Below are positions 25,041 through 34,025 of a stretch of DNA of 64,000 nt, in pieces. Positions within the stretch are counted from its first letter, which is position 1. Each line of letters starts with the position of its first letter. The notes beneath the pieces are model-generated. The model was given only the letters and a program-made list of their open reading frames with translations. It was not told where the DNA came from and searched no databases. The DNA comes from Wolinella sp963540505 (GTDB lineage Bacteria > Campylobacterota > Campylobacteria > Campylobacterales > Helicobacteraceae). The DNA is taken from NCBI GenBank assembly GCA_963540505.1, contig CAUTMV010000001.1, positions 62,001-126,000 of the forward strand, read 5' to 3'. Both the position numbers and the translations under genes were made by a program.

Positions 25041-25619
25041 CTAATTTGCTTCCAGAACCTCACGTATACGCGCTTTTAGCTCTATTATCACTTCCTCTGT
25101 AGCGCGATTTAAGGCGTTCATAATTGCGGGAATCTCAAGCTTTTCAATCGGCTCTTTATGCGCAATCACCCATGAATGCGCCTTTTGCCCCTCTCTTAGC
25201 GTGAATGCCATCTCAACATGAGCGACACCCTCTTTATCCAAAAGTTGCACTTCAAGGGCTAAAAGTTTGCTTTGTAACAGTGCGTCCATTTTCACGCCGC
25301 TAAAAGGGGGCAAAATCACTTCAAGGCATGCGTTAGAAAACGCCTTTACAAGGAGCTTTTGTAACATCAAATGAGGAGATTGCGCCCATTTGTGCGATTG
25401 ATAATAACCCACTACGCCATCGTGATTCATATACGCAATTTCACTTCTTTGGGCTCGTCCAAGTGCGCTAGGAGTGGCGATTCCTAATCGTTTATTAGAG
25501 AGACATTGTTCCTCTTTTAGAGGAAGCATTAGTTCATGATACGTGGGCGCGCTCGTTGTTTTGCCGATACAGCCGCTAAGAAATACGCACGCGCACGCAA
25601 AAAGTAGAAGCTTTTTCAT
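25041..25619 (-). CDS. Mla-associated lipoprotein (ABC-type transport auxiliary component)
   Basis: A 192-residue lipoprotein: the signal sequence MKKLLLFACACVFLSGC ends in a lipobox with the modified cysteine at residue 17. The rest resembles the ABC-type transport auxiliary lipoproteins (PqiC/LetC-like) that sit with MCE transporters. It overlaps the mlaD stop by 4 bases and ends the four-gene Mla operon. It would act at the periplasmic face of a membrane in lipid traffic. The equivalent in Campylobacter lies beside iamAB (recalled). Confidence 0.75.
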   Translation of the reverse strand: MKKLLLFACACVFLSGCIGKTTSAPTYHELMLPLKEEQCLSNKRLGIATPSALGRAQRSEIAYMNHDGVVGYYQSHKWAQSPHLMLQKLLVKAFSNACLEVILPPFSGVKMDALLQSKLLALEVQLLDKEGVAHVEMAFTLREGQKAHSWVIAHKEPIEKLEIPAIMNALNRATEEVIIELKARIREVLEAN

Positions 25620-26500
25620 TCTCCGGGTCCTTTGGGCAAAATTTTTTCATCAAACAAAAAATTATAGGGCGAGGCTTTGAGCTCGCCGATGAGCTCTTGA
25701 CTTTCGCTCACTACGCTCTTCATTTCGCCTAGCAGTGCTTCGCTTTGCCTGAAAAGTGGCATGAGCGTGCTTTTCAGGTCGTATTCGCCCGATTTTATTT
25801 TTTGGCGTAATTCATCTTTGAGCTCGCTAATTCCGCTAAGTTCTTTGGCTGTGTGTTCCAAAGCCTTGAATGCTCGCGTGCCCGATTCCGCCATTAGTTC
25901 GCTTGTGTGTAGCAGAGCTTCAAGCCTGCCGCTACCGCGGGCTAAATGCGCCAAAAGCTCATCGGTAGAGGCGAGAATCGAGTCGATTCTCTGAATATTC
26001 TCCTCTTTTAAAAGCCCGTTAAATCGCTCAAGCGCACTTTGTGTGCTCTGAGCCAGCTGCTCTGCACCCCCACTCACGCGCTCAAGAAGCGTCGCACCAA
26101 GCGGGAGTTCCGCGCGCTCATTTGGAGCAAAAAGCGGCGCGAGCGTGCCCTTTTGTTTAATGGCGATGTAGCTAAGACCGCTTAGACCCTGCGATTCCAC
26201 CACAGCGTAGGAATCGCGCCGAATCGGGATTTCCTTTCGCACTAAAAGCTCGATCTCCACTCTGTCTTGGTGCTCTTTGGAGAAACGAAAATCCTGCACG
26301 AATCCTACAACAATCCCGCGGAATCGCACGGGAGTCCGCCGCTTTATTCCGCTATCAAGCTCCTGCGCGAGGACATAATAGGGACGATACGCCTCCTTGC
26401 TCTCCCCGTAGTGCCCAATCCACCAGATAAATAACGCCATCAGCACGGTGCAAACGAGGAAAAATCCCCCGATGAGCGTGTAGTTTAGGCGGTTTTCCAT
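25616..26500 (-). CDS. mlaD: MlaD-type MCE lipid-binding protein
   Basis: A 294-residue protein anchored by one N-terminal membrane segment (residues 8-27), with a single MCE domain right after it (SGIKRRTPVRFRGIVVGFVQDF; the hydrophobic pore loop is in SQGLSGLSYIAI). The C-terminal half is a long helical region, which in the family packs into a hexamer and tunnel. It receives phospholipid for the MlaE/MlaF ABC complex. It overlaps the ATPase gene by 16 bases. At nearly 300 residues it is longer than Escherichia coli MlaD (183) but normal for Campylobacterota. Confidence 0.88.
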   Translation of the reverse strand: MENRLNYTLIGGFFLVCTVLMALFIWWIGHYGESKEAYRPYYVLAQELDSGIKRRTPVRFRGIVVGFVQDFRFSKEHQDRVEIELLVRKEIPIRRDSYAVVESQGLSGLSYIAIKQKGTLAPLFAPNERAELPLGATLLERVSGGAEQLAQSTQSALERFNGLLKEENIQRIDSILASTDELLAHLARGSGRLEALLHTSELMAESGTRAFKALEHTAKELSGISELKDELRQKIKSGEYDLKSTLMPLFRQSEALLGEMKSVVSESQELIGELKASPYNFLFDEKILPKGPGE

Positions 26501-27243
26501 AATTTGCCTCCTCGATTCGTCGAATAAAACTCCCTAAGCTCGGGGAGATCTCGTGATTGCAGCTCTTGAAGCGTCCCTTCCATGAGCACCTTTTGCTTAT
26601 GCAAAATGACAAATCGATCCATCGCGTCCATGACAGTGTCTAGGTCGTGCGTTACCATGACGACGGTAATTCCGAGCGTGTCTCGAAGCTCTAAAATCAG
26701 GCGGTCAAATCGCTCCGCACTCCGCGGATCCAGCCCGCTTGTGGGTTCATCTAAAAAGAGAATATTCGGACTAAGCACCAAAGCCCTCGCCAAAGCTGCG
26801 CGCTTTTTCATTCCGCCGCTCAGCTCGCCGGGATAGAGCCGTGCAGCGTGGCTGGGGAGACCCACGCGGTGAATCCACATCATCGCGATACTCTCAATCA
26901 CATCGGGCGGATAGTGCGAATACTCTTTCAAAAGAAGCGAGACGTTTTCTAGCACGTTTAGCGAGGAGAATAGCGCGCCAAATTGAAAGAGAATCCCCCA
27001 GTTTAGGCGCATTTTCGCACTCTCTTCAGGCGAGAGCTTCCAAATATCCGTGCCCTCAATCTTAATGGTTCCGCCGCTTGGGATTTTAAGCAAAATCATC
27101 GCGCGCATGAGTGTGGATTTGCCGCTCCCACTCCCGCCCAAAATCCCATAAATCTCGCCCTCATTCACATTCAGCGAAATGCGATCATGAATGAGCCGCC
27201 CCTCATAGTGGGTGCTAAGATCCCGCACTTCAATCAAACTCAT
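26485..27243 (-). CDS. mlaF: MlaF-type ABC ATPase for lipid transport
   Basis: A 252-residue ATPase with Walker A GGSGSGKST, signature LSGGMKKRAALARAL, Walker B ILFLDEPTSGLDP and the switch histidine in VMVTHDLDT. The signature SGGMKKR with M is characteristic of MlaF/TTG2A ATPases. It starts inside the permease gene (ATGA overlap). In Campylobacter jejuni and Helicobacter pylori the matching operon (iamA/iamB; HP1464-HP1466, recalled) affects invasion or bile and solvent resistance. Confidence 0.9.
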   Translation of the reverse strand: MSLIEVRDLSTHYEGRLIHDRISLNVNEGEIYGILGGSGSGKSTLMRAMILLKIPSGGTIKIEGTDIWKLSPEESAKMRLNWGILFQFGALFSSLNVLENVSLLLKEYSHYPPDVIESIAMMWIHRVGLPSHAARLYPGELSGGMKKRAALARALVLSPNILFLDEPTSGLDPRSAERFDRLILELRDTLGITVVMVTHDLDTVMDAMDRFVILHKQKVLMEGTLQELQSRDLPELREFYSTNRGGKLWKTA

Positions 27244-28361
27244 AGGCTAAACTCCGTGAGAATGACCGAGAACGCGGCGTTGAGCGCGATGACCCAAAAG
27301 AGCGCATTCACGACGCTAATTGTCGTGTAGCGACCCACGCTCTCCGTGCTGTTGGTGACTTGGAATCCGCGGAAACAGCCGATGAGTGCGATGAGTGCGC
27401 CATAAAAGGGGGCTTTGATGATTCCCACCCAAAAGTGCCTAATCTCGACCATTTCGTAAAATCGCTCAAGATATTGCGTGTAGCTAATCCCCAAATAGGA
27501 GTTGATAATCAGCATTTCGCCCGCGATTCCCGCGAGATTGGCGAGGAAAATGACAAAGGGCATGGCGATGATGAGCGCGATGATTCTGGGAATCACAAGG
27601 AAAATGTGAGGATTAAAATTCATCGTCTGCATCGCCTCCAGCTCCTCTGTAATGCCCATGACGCCGATTTGTGCAGTGTATGATGAGGCATTGCGCCCGG
27701 CAAGGACGATGGCGGCAATCACGGGGGCTAATTCGCGCAGGGTAAGCATCGCCGTCATCTCCACGACGATTAAAGAGGCTCCGAATTGCTCAAGCTGAAG
27801 CGCGCTCTGATAGGCGATGACGATTCCCACGATAAAGGTGGTGAGAGTGATGATGGGGAGCGCCCTAACACCCGATTCTTCGATGTGAAAGAGCATGGCT
27901 TTGAAGCGAAAAAAGCGCGGGTGTTTGAATAGATAAAAAATCGCGGAAAGCACCTCGCCAACGAAGCTGCAAAAGAGCGCGAGCGTATGAACATAGGAGT
28001 GCAGCAGCGAGCGGAACGTTTTGGAAGTTGATTTGAGCTTATCGGTGTGGCGATGGCTGCTCTGATGGGCATTTGCGAGAATGTGGGCGAGTTTCTCGGG
28101 AATCTCGCTGAGTTCGCACGGTTTTTGCATGGCATGGGCGCGCTCGCAAAACTCTATAAGCAGCACCGCCGCCGCATAATCAAGCGATGAGACGTGCTTA
28201 AGCGAAATCCCTGCGAGCCGCCTCTCTTCAAGAAGTGCGAAAAAGCGCGCGATGAGCTCTTTGGGAAGCTCATAATCCCAGCTTCCATAGAGCAGAACTC
28301 GTCGATTCGCTCCGTTTTCTTGCACTTCAAAGCGAGGATTTTGAGAATCGTTTCTTATCAA
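27240..28361 (-). CDS. mlaE: MlaE-type permease with N-terminal STAS (MlaB-like) domain
   Basis: About 373 residues. The first 100 form a STAS-like domain (VLLYGSWDYELPKELIARFF; HVSSLDYAAAVLLIEF), equivalent to MlaB, fused to an MlaE permease with about six membrane segments and the family motif YTAQIGVMGITEELEAMQTM. The fusion joins in one chain what Escherichia coli keeps as two proteins. No ATG is suitable: a TTG at 28361 has GGAG 6 bases before it, while a TTG at 28373 has none, so 28361 is preferred. It is the first gene of the Mla operon, downstream of tRNA-Phe. Confidence 0.87.
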   Translation of the reverse strand: MIRNDSQNPRFEVQENGANRRVLLYGSWDYELPKELIARFFALLEERRLAGISLKHVSSLDYAAAVLLIEFCERAHAMQKPCELSEIPEKLAHILANAHQSSHRHTDKLKSTSKTFRSLLHSYVHTLALFCSFVGEVLSAIFYLFKHPRFFRFKAMLFHIEESGVRALPIITLTTFIVGIVIAYQSALQLEQFGASLIVVEMTAMLTLRELAPVIAAIVLAGRNASSYTAQIGVMGITEELEAMQTMNFNPHIFLVIPRIIALIIAMPFVIFLANLAGIAGEMLIINSYLGISYTQYLERFYEMVEIRHFWVGIIKAPFYGALIALIGCFRGFQVTNSTESVGRYTTISVVNALFWVIALNAAFSVILTEFSL

Positions 28362-28472
28362 AAGGGACTCCAAATCGGTTAAAATCAGGCAACATAATTA
28401 ATTTTATTCACAAAAGATAAAGAGCAACTTTTATAAGCAATTAAAAAGTGATGAAGAGGCGCAAAGGCGAAG

Positions 28473-28548
28473 TGGTGGCTTGAGGCGGAATCGAACCACC
28501 GACACGGGGATTTTCAGTCCCCTGCTCTACCGACTGAGCTATCAAGCC
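28473..28548 (-). tRNA. tRNA-Phe (anticodon GAA)
   Basis: A 76-base tRNA on the minus strand, with the 3' CCA encoded (28475-28473). The acceptor stem is GGCTTGA/TCAAGCC, the D loop AGTCGGTA, the anticodon stem GGGGA/TCCCC with loop CTGAAAA (anticodon GAA), and the T arm GGTGG-TTCGATT-CCGCC. All stems pair perfectly. Confidence 0.97.
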
Positions 28549-28570
28549 AAAACAGACAAAAAGAAGCGCA

Positions 28571-28576
28571 ATTATA
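28571..28576 (-). promoter_or_regulatory. tRNA-Phe promoter, -10 box
   Basis: A perfect TATAAT on the minus strand, 22 bases before the tRNA 5' end and followed by a T-rich leader. It lies just past the end of murD. Confidence 0.65.
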
Positions 28577-28598
28577 CAGAAGCTCGTTAAAACCCCGC

Positions 28599-29795
28599 TT
28601 AAGAGCGCGCATATTCGCAGAATCGCTCGCCTCGCTCCTTGTATGAGCTAAATTGATCCAAGCTTGCCGCTGCGGGTGAGAGGAGCGCGACTTCGCCTAT
28701 CTTTAGCTCCGTTTTGATTTTTTCCACGGCGGTTTTTAGGGTGTTGCAGATTTCGCAAGGGATTTTGGATTTCTCGCAAAAGGTGGCGATTTTCTGGGCA
28801 TTGCTTCCGATTGCATAGACATTTGCTCGAAGATTTTTAAGTCTTTCAAAAAGTGGCGAAAGATCCGCACCTTTATCATCGCCGCCGAGGATTATGCGGA
28901 TTCCCATGTTTTGATAGCGTTTGAGAGCCGCGATACTCGCATCGACATTGGTAGCTTTGCTATCATCAACCCACAATCGATTTGCCGAATCAAAAAACTC
29001 AAAAAGCTTGTGTGCCCCGATTTGGAAGCCCTTGATAGAATCGTAGGGAATCTCGCCATAGAGGATCTTATAAGCACTAAGTGCGAGCAGGGAATCGAGC
29101 AAAAAAGGCTCTTTGAAAGCGATTTTTTCCACGGCGATTCCCATGATTTGCGCTAAATGACGGGAATCCTCATAGCCGATGAGTTCGCATGAAGCGGGTG
29201 TGTTTAGAAATTGCTTTGGCACGATTGCAATCTCCTTATCTCTCATCATCTTAAGCGGCTTTAATTTTGCTTCCACGTAGGCTTCATAGCTTCCATGCCA
29301 CGAGATATGATCCTCGCTCAAAGGAAGCAGGAGATAGAGATTAGGGCGGGCAAAGCGCGTGTAATGGAGCGTGAAGGAGCTCGTCTCAAGAATCCACATG
29401 CTCGCGCGCTCATCTAGCTCTGCTAGCGGTGTGCCGATATTCCCGCCACATTGCGCACCCTTTGGAGCGAGCAGGTGGGCGAGCATTTCCGTGGTCGTGG
29501 TTTTGCCGTTTGTGCCGCTAACCCAAATGCTAAAGGGCATTGAAGCGGCGAAGATATCGTATTCGCTGATGAGATTCTTGGTTTGCAAAATAAGCGGGTG
29601 ATTTGGGGGAATCCCCGGTGTAGCGACTTCAAGTTCGCTATTTTGCGCGCTAAAATGGCGCGGACTTAGGAGGCGATTCCCAAGCTCATCAGAGGAATCC
29701 TCGCTAAAACAATCATCATAAATATCACACGGTGCAAGCCGCTTTGCAAGGGCTTTATTGGTCTTTCCATAGCCAAAGAGGGAGATTTTCATCAT
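28599..29795 (-). CDS. murD: UDP-N-acetylmuramoyl-L-alanine:D-glutamate ligase MurD
   Basis: A 398-residue cytoplasmic ligase adding D-glutamate to UDP-MurNAc-L-Ala. The ATP loop is WVSGTNGKTTTTEML, then GGNIGTPL, the metal-site histidine and lysine region (LSEDHISWHGSYEAYVEAK) and the C-terminal DDSKATNVDA and GGDDKGAD motifs that place MurD apart from other Mur ligases. It is somewhat short (Escherichia coli 438), mainly in the N-terminal domain, as in other Campylobacterota. Its ATG overlaps the mraY stop, giving a coupled mraY-murD pair. Confidence 0.94.
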   Translation of the reverse strand: MMKISLFGYGKTNKALAKRLAPCDIYDDCFSEDSSDELGNRLLSPRHFSAQNSELEVATPGIPPNHPLILQTKNLISEYDIFAASMPFSIWVSGTNGKTTTTEMLAHLLAPKGAQCGGNIGTPLAELDERASMWILETSSFTLHYTRFARPNLYLLLPLSEDHISWHGSYEAYVEAKLKPLKMMRDKEIAIVPKQFLNTPASCELIGYEDSRHLAQIMGIAVEKIAFKEPFLLDSLLALSAYKILYGEIPYDSIKGFQIGAHKLFEFFDSANRLWVDDSKATNVDASIAALKRYQNMGIRIILGGDDKGADLSPLFERLKNLRANVYAIGSNAQKIATFCEKSKIPCEICNTLKTAVEKIKTELKIGEVALLSPAAASLDQFSSYKERGERFCEYARS

Positions 29796-30850
29796 CGCAC
29801 TTTTAGGCTTAGGAGCGCGATGATGTTACTCATGAGCGCGATGATCCAGAAGCGCACGATGATTTTGGTCTCTGCTAGTCCTTTGACCTCGAAATGATGA
29901 TGAATCGGTGCCATGAGGAAGATCCGCTTGCCGCGCATTTTGTAGCTTCCGATTTGCAAAATTACCGAGATAGTCTCGACTACAAAAATCGAGCCGATCA
30001 AAAAAAGCAGAAATTCACTCTTTGAAATAATCGCCATATATGCGATGAATGCGCCGATTGAGAGGCTTCCACTATCGCCCATGAAGACCTGCGCAGGGTG
30101 GCAATTAAACCACAAAAACCCAATGAGCGAGCCTGCAAGTGCGGAAGAGATAATGACAACCTCGCCGCTTTCGCTGATTTTTGGTAGCAAAAGATAGGAG
30201 CTAAGCCCCGCGTGCCCCGTGACATAGACGAGCACGGAGAGGCTAACAAGCGCATAGACCGAGGGCACGGTCGCTAATCCGTCCAGTCCATCGGTAATAT
30301 TCACGGCGTTGCTTGTGGAGATAAACACAGCAATCCAAAAGAGCGGGGCTAGGATTCCCATCATTGCGATAGGATTCTTGTAAAAGGGCAGGTAGAGCTC
30401 GCTATTTAGCCCGAATTTGTAGAGCAAGAGGCTAATCACCGTGCTTGCGAGGATTAAATAGAGCATTTTAGCACGCGAGCTAAGCCCCGCGTTGCTGTGA
30501 TTTAGCACTTTGACCAAATCATCTCTAAGTCCGATGAGTGTGAAGAAAACAAGTGTAAGAAGTGCGCAGATTACATATACATTGCCCAATCTTGCGCACA
30601 AAAGCGCGGCGATGAGTGTGGAGCTTACAAAGATGATTCCGCCCATGGTCGGGGTGTTTATTTTGTTATGATGAGCCTTGGGTGCGAATACTGAAATGGG
30701 CTGTGAAGCGCACCTTTTTCGCGTCCATTCAATAAATCGCGGCATTAAAAGGAGTGTGAGGCAAAATGCGACGAAAAACGCCACGCCTGCGCGAAAAGTG
30801 ATGTATTGAAAGAGGTTGATTCCTAAGCTTGTGTAGAGATAGTAGAGCAT
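29792..30850 (-). CDS. mraY: Phospho-N-acetylmuramoyl-pentapeptide transferase MraY
   Basis: A 352-residue membrane enzyme making lipid I from UDP-MurNAc-pentapeptide and undecaprenyl phosphate. About ten membrane segments carry the conserved NTPTMGGI loop, the catalytic aspartates in GLRDDLVKV and NITDGLDGLA, and the C-terminal MAPIHHHFE motif. It is 4-base coupled to murD. The two genes are separate from a full dcw cluster, as usual in this phylum. Confidence 0.95.
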   Translation of the reverse strand: MLYYLYTSLGINLFQYITFRAGVAFFVAFCLTLLLMPRFIEWTRKRCASQPISVFAPKAHHNKINTPTMGGIIFVSSTLIAALLCARLGNVYVICALLTLVFFTLIGLRDDLVKVLNHSNAGLSSRAKMLYLILASTVISLLLYKFGLNSELYLPFYKNPIAMMGILAPLFWIAVFISTSNAVNITDGLDGLATVPSVYALVSLSVLVYVTGHAGLSSYLLLPKISESGEVVIISSALAGSLIGFLWFNCHPAQVFMGDSGSLSIGAFIAYMAIISKSEFLLFLIGSIFVVETISVILQIGSYKMRGKRIFLMAPIHHHFEVKGLAETKIIVRFWIIALMSNIIALLSLKVR

Positions 30851-30953
30851 GAGGCGTTTTGTCCTTATTTTAGGGGGTAAGAGAGGGGAAAAATGAATGA
30901 AAACTTTGCTAGGATTTTAACGCTCAAAAACTTAAATAAGGATTCTTATTTAC

Positions 30954-32432
30954 ATGGCGCAAAAGACCGTTTTAATCATCACTGATGGCATTGGACATAA
31001 GCCAGATTCCCCGCATAACGCCTTTTTCCTTGCAAAAAAGCCCACCTATGATTTTTTGTTTAAAAATATTCCCCACGCGCTTTTGAAAACGCATGGCATG
31101 AGCGTGGGATTGCCTGAGGGGCAGATGGGGAATAGCGAAGTGGGGCATATGAGTTTAGGAAGCGGGCAGGTGCTTTATCAGGATTTAGTCAAGATTTCGC
31201 GCGCTTTAAAAGAGGATTCGCTTGTGCAAAATCCGTGCTTGCGTGAGTTTATAAAGAATAAAAAACTCATTCATCTAGCCGGACTCATTAGCGATGGGGG
31301 CGTGCATTCGCACATTGAGCACATTATGGGAATCGCGACACTTTTAGAACGATTAGGGCTCAAAGTCGCGCTCCATTTAATCACCGATGGGCGCGATGTT
31401 TCTCCGACTTCCGCGCCACATTTTGTCGAGCAGATTCTGGGAATCATTAGTGAAAATATCCATATCGCGACTATTAGCGGGCGATATTACGCGATGGATC
31501 GAGATCAGCGCTGGGAGCGCATAGAGCAGGCGTGGCGCGTCATAATCCGCGGGGAGGGGCGCACGAATTTGACGCCGCTTGAATATATAAATGCGCAGTA
31601 TAAGGTGGGAATCACCGATGAGTTCATTAAGCCTGCGAGCTTTGGAAATTACGCAGGGGCAGGCGATTGCGAGGGGTTTATTTTTGCGAATTTTAGGAGC
31701 GATCGGGCGCGCGAGATTACAAAAAGTATTGGCGCGAGCGAGTTTAGCGGCTTTGAGCGTGGTGAATTTGTGCCCCTGCCGGTGCTTTGCATGACGCCCT
31801 ATGATGACTCTTTTGATTTCCCGATTCTTTTCCCCAAAGAGAAGGTCGAGCCTACGCTAGCGCAGATTATCTCACAAGCGGGACTTCGCCAGCTCCATAC
31901 CGCTGAGACGGAGAAATACGCGCATGTTACGTTCTTTTTCAACGGAGGAATCGAGACACCTTGGGAGGGTGAGCGTCGTGTGCTTGTTAAAAGTCCTAGC
32001 GTGGCGACGTATGATCTGCAGCCTGAAATGAGCGCGCATGAGGTGGGCGAGGCGGTTATTGCGGGAATACGCGAGGGGTTTGATTTTATCGTGGTGAATT
32101 TTGCAAATGGCGATATGGTCGGGCACACGGGGAATATTGAGGCAGCGACTAAAGCGGTTGAGGCGGTGGATTGTGAGCTTGGGCGCATTTTTGAGGAATC
32201 GCGCGCGCGTGATTACGCGGTGATTCTCACAAGCGATCACGGGAATTGCGAGGAGATGCGCGATGAGGCGGGGAATATGCTCACAAACCACACAGTGGGC
32301 GATGTTTGGTGCTTTGTAAGCGCAAAAGGCGTAGATAAAATCCATGAGGGCACATTGAGTAACGTCGCTCCAAGCGTGCTAAAACTTATGGGCTTACCGA
32401 TTCCTAAAGAGATGAACGAGCCGCTATTTTAG
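30954..32432 (+). CDS. gpmI: 2,3-bisphosphoglycerate-independent phosphoglycerate mutase
   Basis: A 492-residue manganese-dependent enzyme interconverting 3- and 2-phosphoglycerate in glycolysis and gluconeogenesis. Alkaline-phosphatase-fold metal residues appear in LIITDGIGHKPDSPHNA, the phosphoserine loop is GNSEVGHMSLGSG, and later motifs are ISDGGVHSH, DGRDVSPTSA, FRSDRARE, DMVGHTG and LTSDHGNCE. All are intact. The spacing between AAGGA and the ATG is long (about 12 bases), so initiation may be weak, but no other start fits. Divergent from mraY. Confidence 0.95.
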   Translation: MAQKTVLIITDGIGHKPDSPHNAFFLAKKPTYDFLFKNIPHALLKTHGMSVGLPEGQMGNSEVGHMSLGSGQVLYQDLVKISRALKEDSLVQNPCLREFIKNKKLIHLAGLISDGGVHSHIEHIMGIATLLERLGLKVALHLITDGRDVSPTSAPHFVEQILGIISENIHIATISGRYYAMDRDQRWERIEQAWRVIIRGEGRTNLTPLEYINAQYKVGITDEFIKPASFGNYAGAGDCEGFIFANFRSDRAREITKSIGASEFSGFERGEFVPLPVLCMTPYDDSFDFPILFPKEKVEPTLAQIISQAGLRQLHTAETEKYAHVTFFFNGGIETPWEGERRVLVKSPSVATYDLQPEMSAHEVGEAVIAGIREGFDFIVVNFANGDMVGHTGNIEAATKAVEAVDCELGRIFEESRARDYAVILTSDHGNCEEMRDEAGNMLTNHTVGDVWCFVSAKGVDKIHEGTLSNVAPSVLKLMGLPIPKEMNEPLF

Positions 32433-32438
32433 GCATAA

Positions 32439-32453
32439 GCAGGGATTCCCTGC
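32439..32453 (+). terminator. Short hairpin after gpmI
   Basis: GCAGGG-ATT-CCCTGC forms a 6-bp stem 7 bases after the gpmI stop, followed only by GCCTTTG. It contains an RGGAATC complement (GATTCCC). It may be a weak terminator. Confidence 0.4.
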
Positions 32454-32523
32454 GCCTTTGCGCGTCTGTTCAAATAGATTTGACTTCGCGTATTTTGGGG
32501 CGAGGCGGATTAATGTCTTTTCT

Positions 32524-33927
32524 CTAAAACTCCTCTTCACCCAGTGCCTCGCGTTCATCTTGCAATTTTTCACCCCTTTTTCTCGCACGCACAAGGATAG
32601 GCGAGCCCTCAAAATCAAAATGCTCGCGCAAGAAATTCACAATGTAGCGTTTGTAGCTAAAATGGAGTGATTTGGGGCGATTCATCACGAGTGAGAGCTG
32701 CGGCGGGCGCACGCTGTATTGTGTCGCGTAGTAGATTTTTACAAGCTTCCCATGATCGCTTGGGAGCGGGTGGCGCATGGTAGCTTCGCTGATGGTTTTG
32801 TTGAGAATCGCCGTGGGAAGCCGACGCGAGAAATTTTCATATACTTGGAGGATTTTCTCTTTGAGCTGCTTGATGTGCCGTCCATTTTGCGCTGAAATGG
32901 TCAGAAGTGGCGCGTGATCTAGGTATTTGAAGCGGTGTTTAAACTCCTTTTCCATTGCCTTAAATTCGCACTTCCTGATGTCCCATTTGTTAAAAACCAC
33001 AATTACGCCCAGAGAAAATTCATCGACTAGTCCGCCGATTTTCTCATCTAAATCCGCAAAATCACTCGAGGAATCAAGCACCAAAAGGGCGATATGAGCG
33101 CGCTCTAACACGCTTTTGGTGCGTGCTAATGCGTATTTTTCGATTCCCTCAATCTTGCCTCGCCTGCGGATTCCCGCAGTATCGACAAAAAGCACGCGCT
33201 TGCCGTTAATCTCAATCTCCTCATCAACGGGATCAATCGTCGTCCCCGCCACGCTTGAGACTACGGAGCGTTCGTTTCCTAGGAGCGCGTTTAGTAGCGA
33301 GCTTTTTCCGACATTAACTTTGCCGATGATTCCCACACGAATTTCGCTAGGCTCATCATTCTCGGGCGTGCTTTCATCTAAAGAGGCGATATAAGAATCA
33401 AAATCTTCTTCAATATCCTCACTCACGCCCTGTTCTCGCAGCTCCAAAGCATTTGCCATAAGCTCGATGAGGTGGGCGATTCCCCGATTATGCGAAACAG
33501 AAATAAAAACCAACTCCTGTGCGCCAAAATGCGAAAACTCCCAGTCCCGCTCTTTTTCTTTATCATTATCAATTTTATTGACGATGAGAAATAGTGTCTT
33601 ATTTTTGCGTTGCAAATCCCTAAAAATCGCGACATCATCATCTTGTGGGGGCATTTTCCCATCGACAAGATAGAGCACCAAATCCGCCTCTTGCGCGGCA
33701 TTTAGGGCAAAATCACGCACTTTGCCAAAGAGCTCCGATTCCTCGCGCTCGATTCCGCCCGTGTCTAAGAGTTGCACCTCTTCGCCGCGAAGCTCCATGC
33801 TGCGCCGCTTAATATCCCGTGTCGTGCCTGAAAAATCGGACGTAATCGCGAGCCTCTCCTTGATAAGGCGATTGAATAGCGAGCTTTTGCCGACATTTGG
33901 CTTCCCGATGATAGCGATCGTCTTCAT
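32524..33927 (-). CDS. der: Ribosome-assembly GTPase Der (EngA)
   Basis: A 467-residue protein with two tandem GTPase domains and a C-terminal KH-like domain, needed for 50S ribosomal subunit assembly. Domain 1 has GKPNVGKSS, DTGGI and NKID; domain 2 has GKVNVGKSS, DTAGIRRRG and NKWD. The tail with RPPQLSLVMNRP is typical. The ATG at 33927 gives the expected MKTIAIIGKPNVGKSS start; the open frame continues 26 codons upstream without similarity. It is divergent from the next secreted protein gene. Confidence 0.94.
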   Translation of the reverse strand: MKTIAIIGKPNVGKSSLFNRLIKERLAITSDFSGTTRDIKRRSMELRGEEVQLLDTGGIEREESELFGKVRDFALNAAQEADLVLYLVDGKMPPQDDDVAIFRDLQRKNKTLFLIVNKIDNDKEKERDWEFSHFGAQELVFISVSHNRGIAHLIELMANALELREQGVSEDIEEDFDSYIASLDESTPENDEPSEIRVGIIGKVNVGKSSLLNALLGNERSVVSSVAGTTIDPVDEEIEINGKRVLFVDTAGIRRRGKIEGIEKYALARTKSVLERAHIALLVLDSSSDFADLDEKIGGLVDEFSLGVIVVFNKWDIRKCEFKAMEKEFKHRFKYLDHAPLLTISAQNGRHIKQLKEKILQVYENFSRRLPTAILNKTISEATMRHPLPSDHGKLVKIYYATQYSVRPPQLSLVMNRPKSLHFSYKRYIVNFLREHFDFEGSPILVRARKRGEKLQDEREALGEEEF

Positions 33928-33963
33928 ATTGATGTGGGCTCTCTTTTGTGGGGTGTGTTTTTG

Positions 33964-33969
33964 TATAAT
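33964..33969 (+). promoter_or_regulatory. -10 box for the 34026 gene
   Basis: TATAAT, preceded by T-rich sequence (TTTTTG), 57 bases before the start of the hypothetical secreted-protein gene. Confidence 0.5.
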
Positions 33970-34025
33970 GGACAAAACAGAGGCGGGAATCATAGCCCGA
34001 TTCAACTAAATTTAAAGCAAGTGCC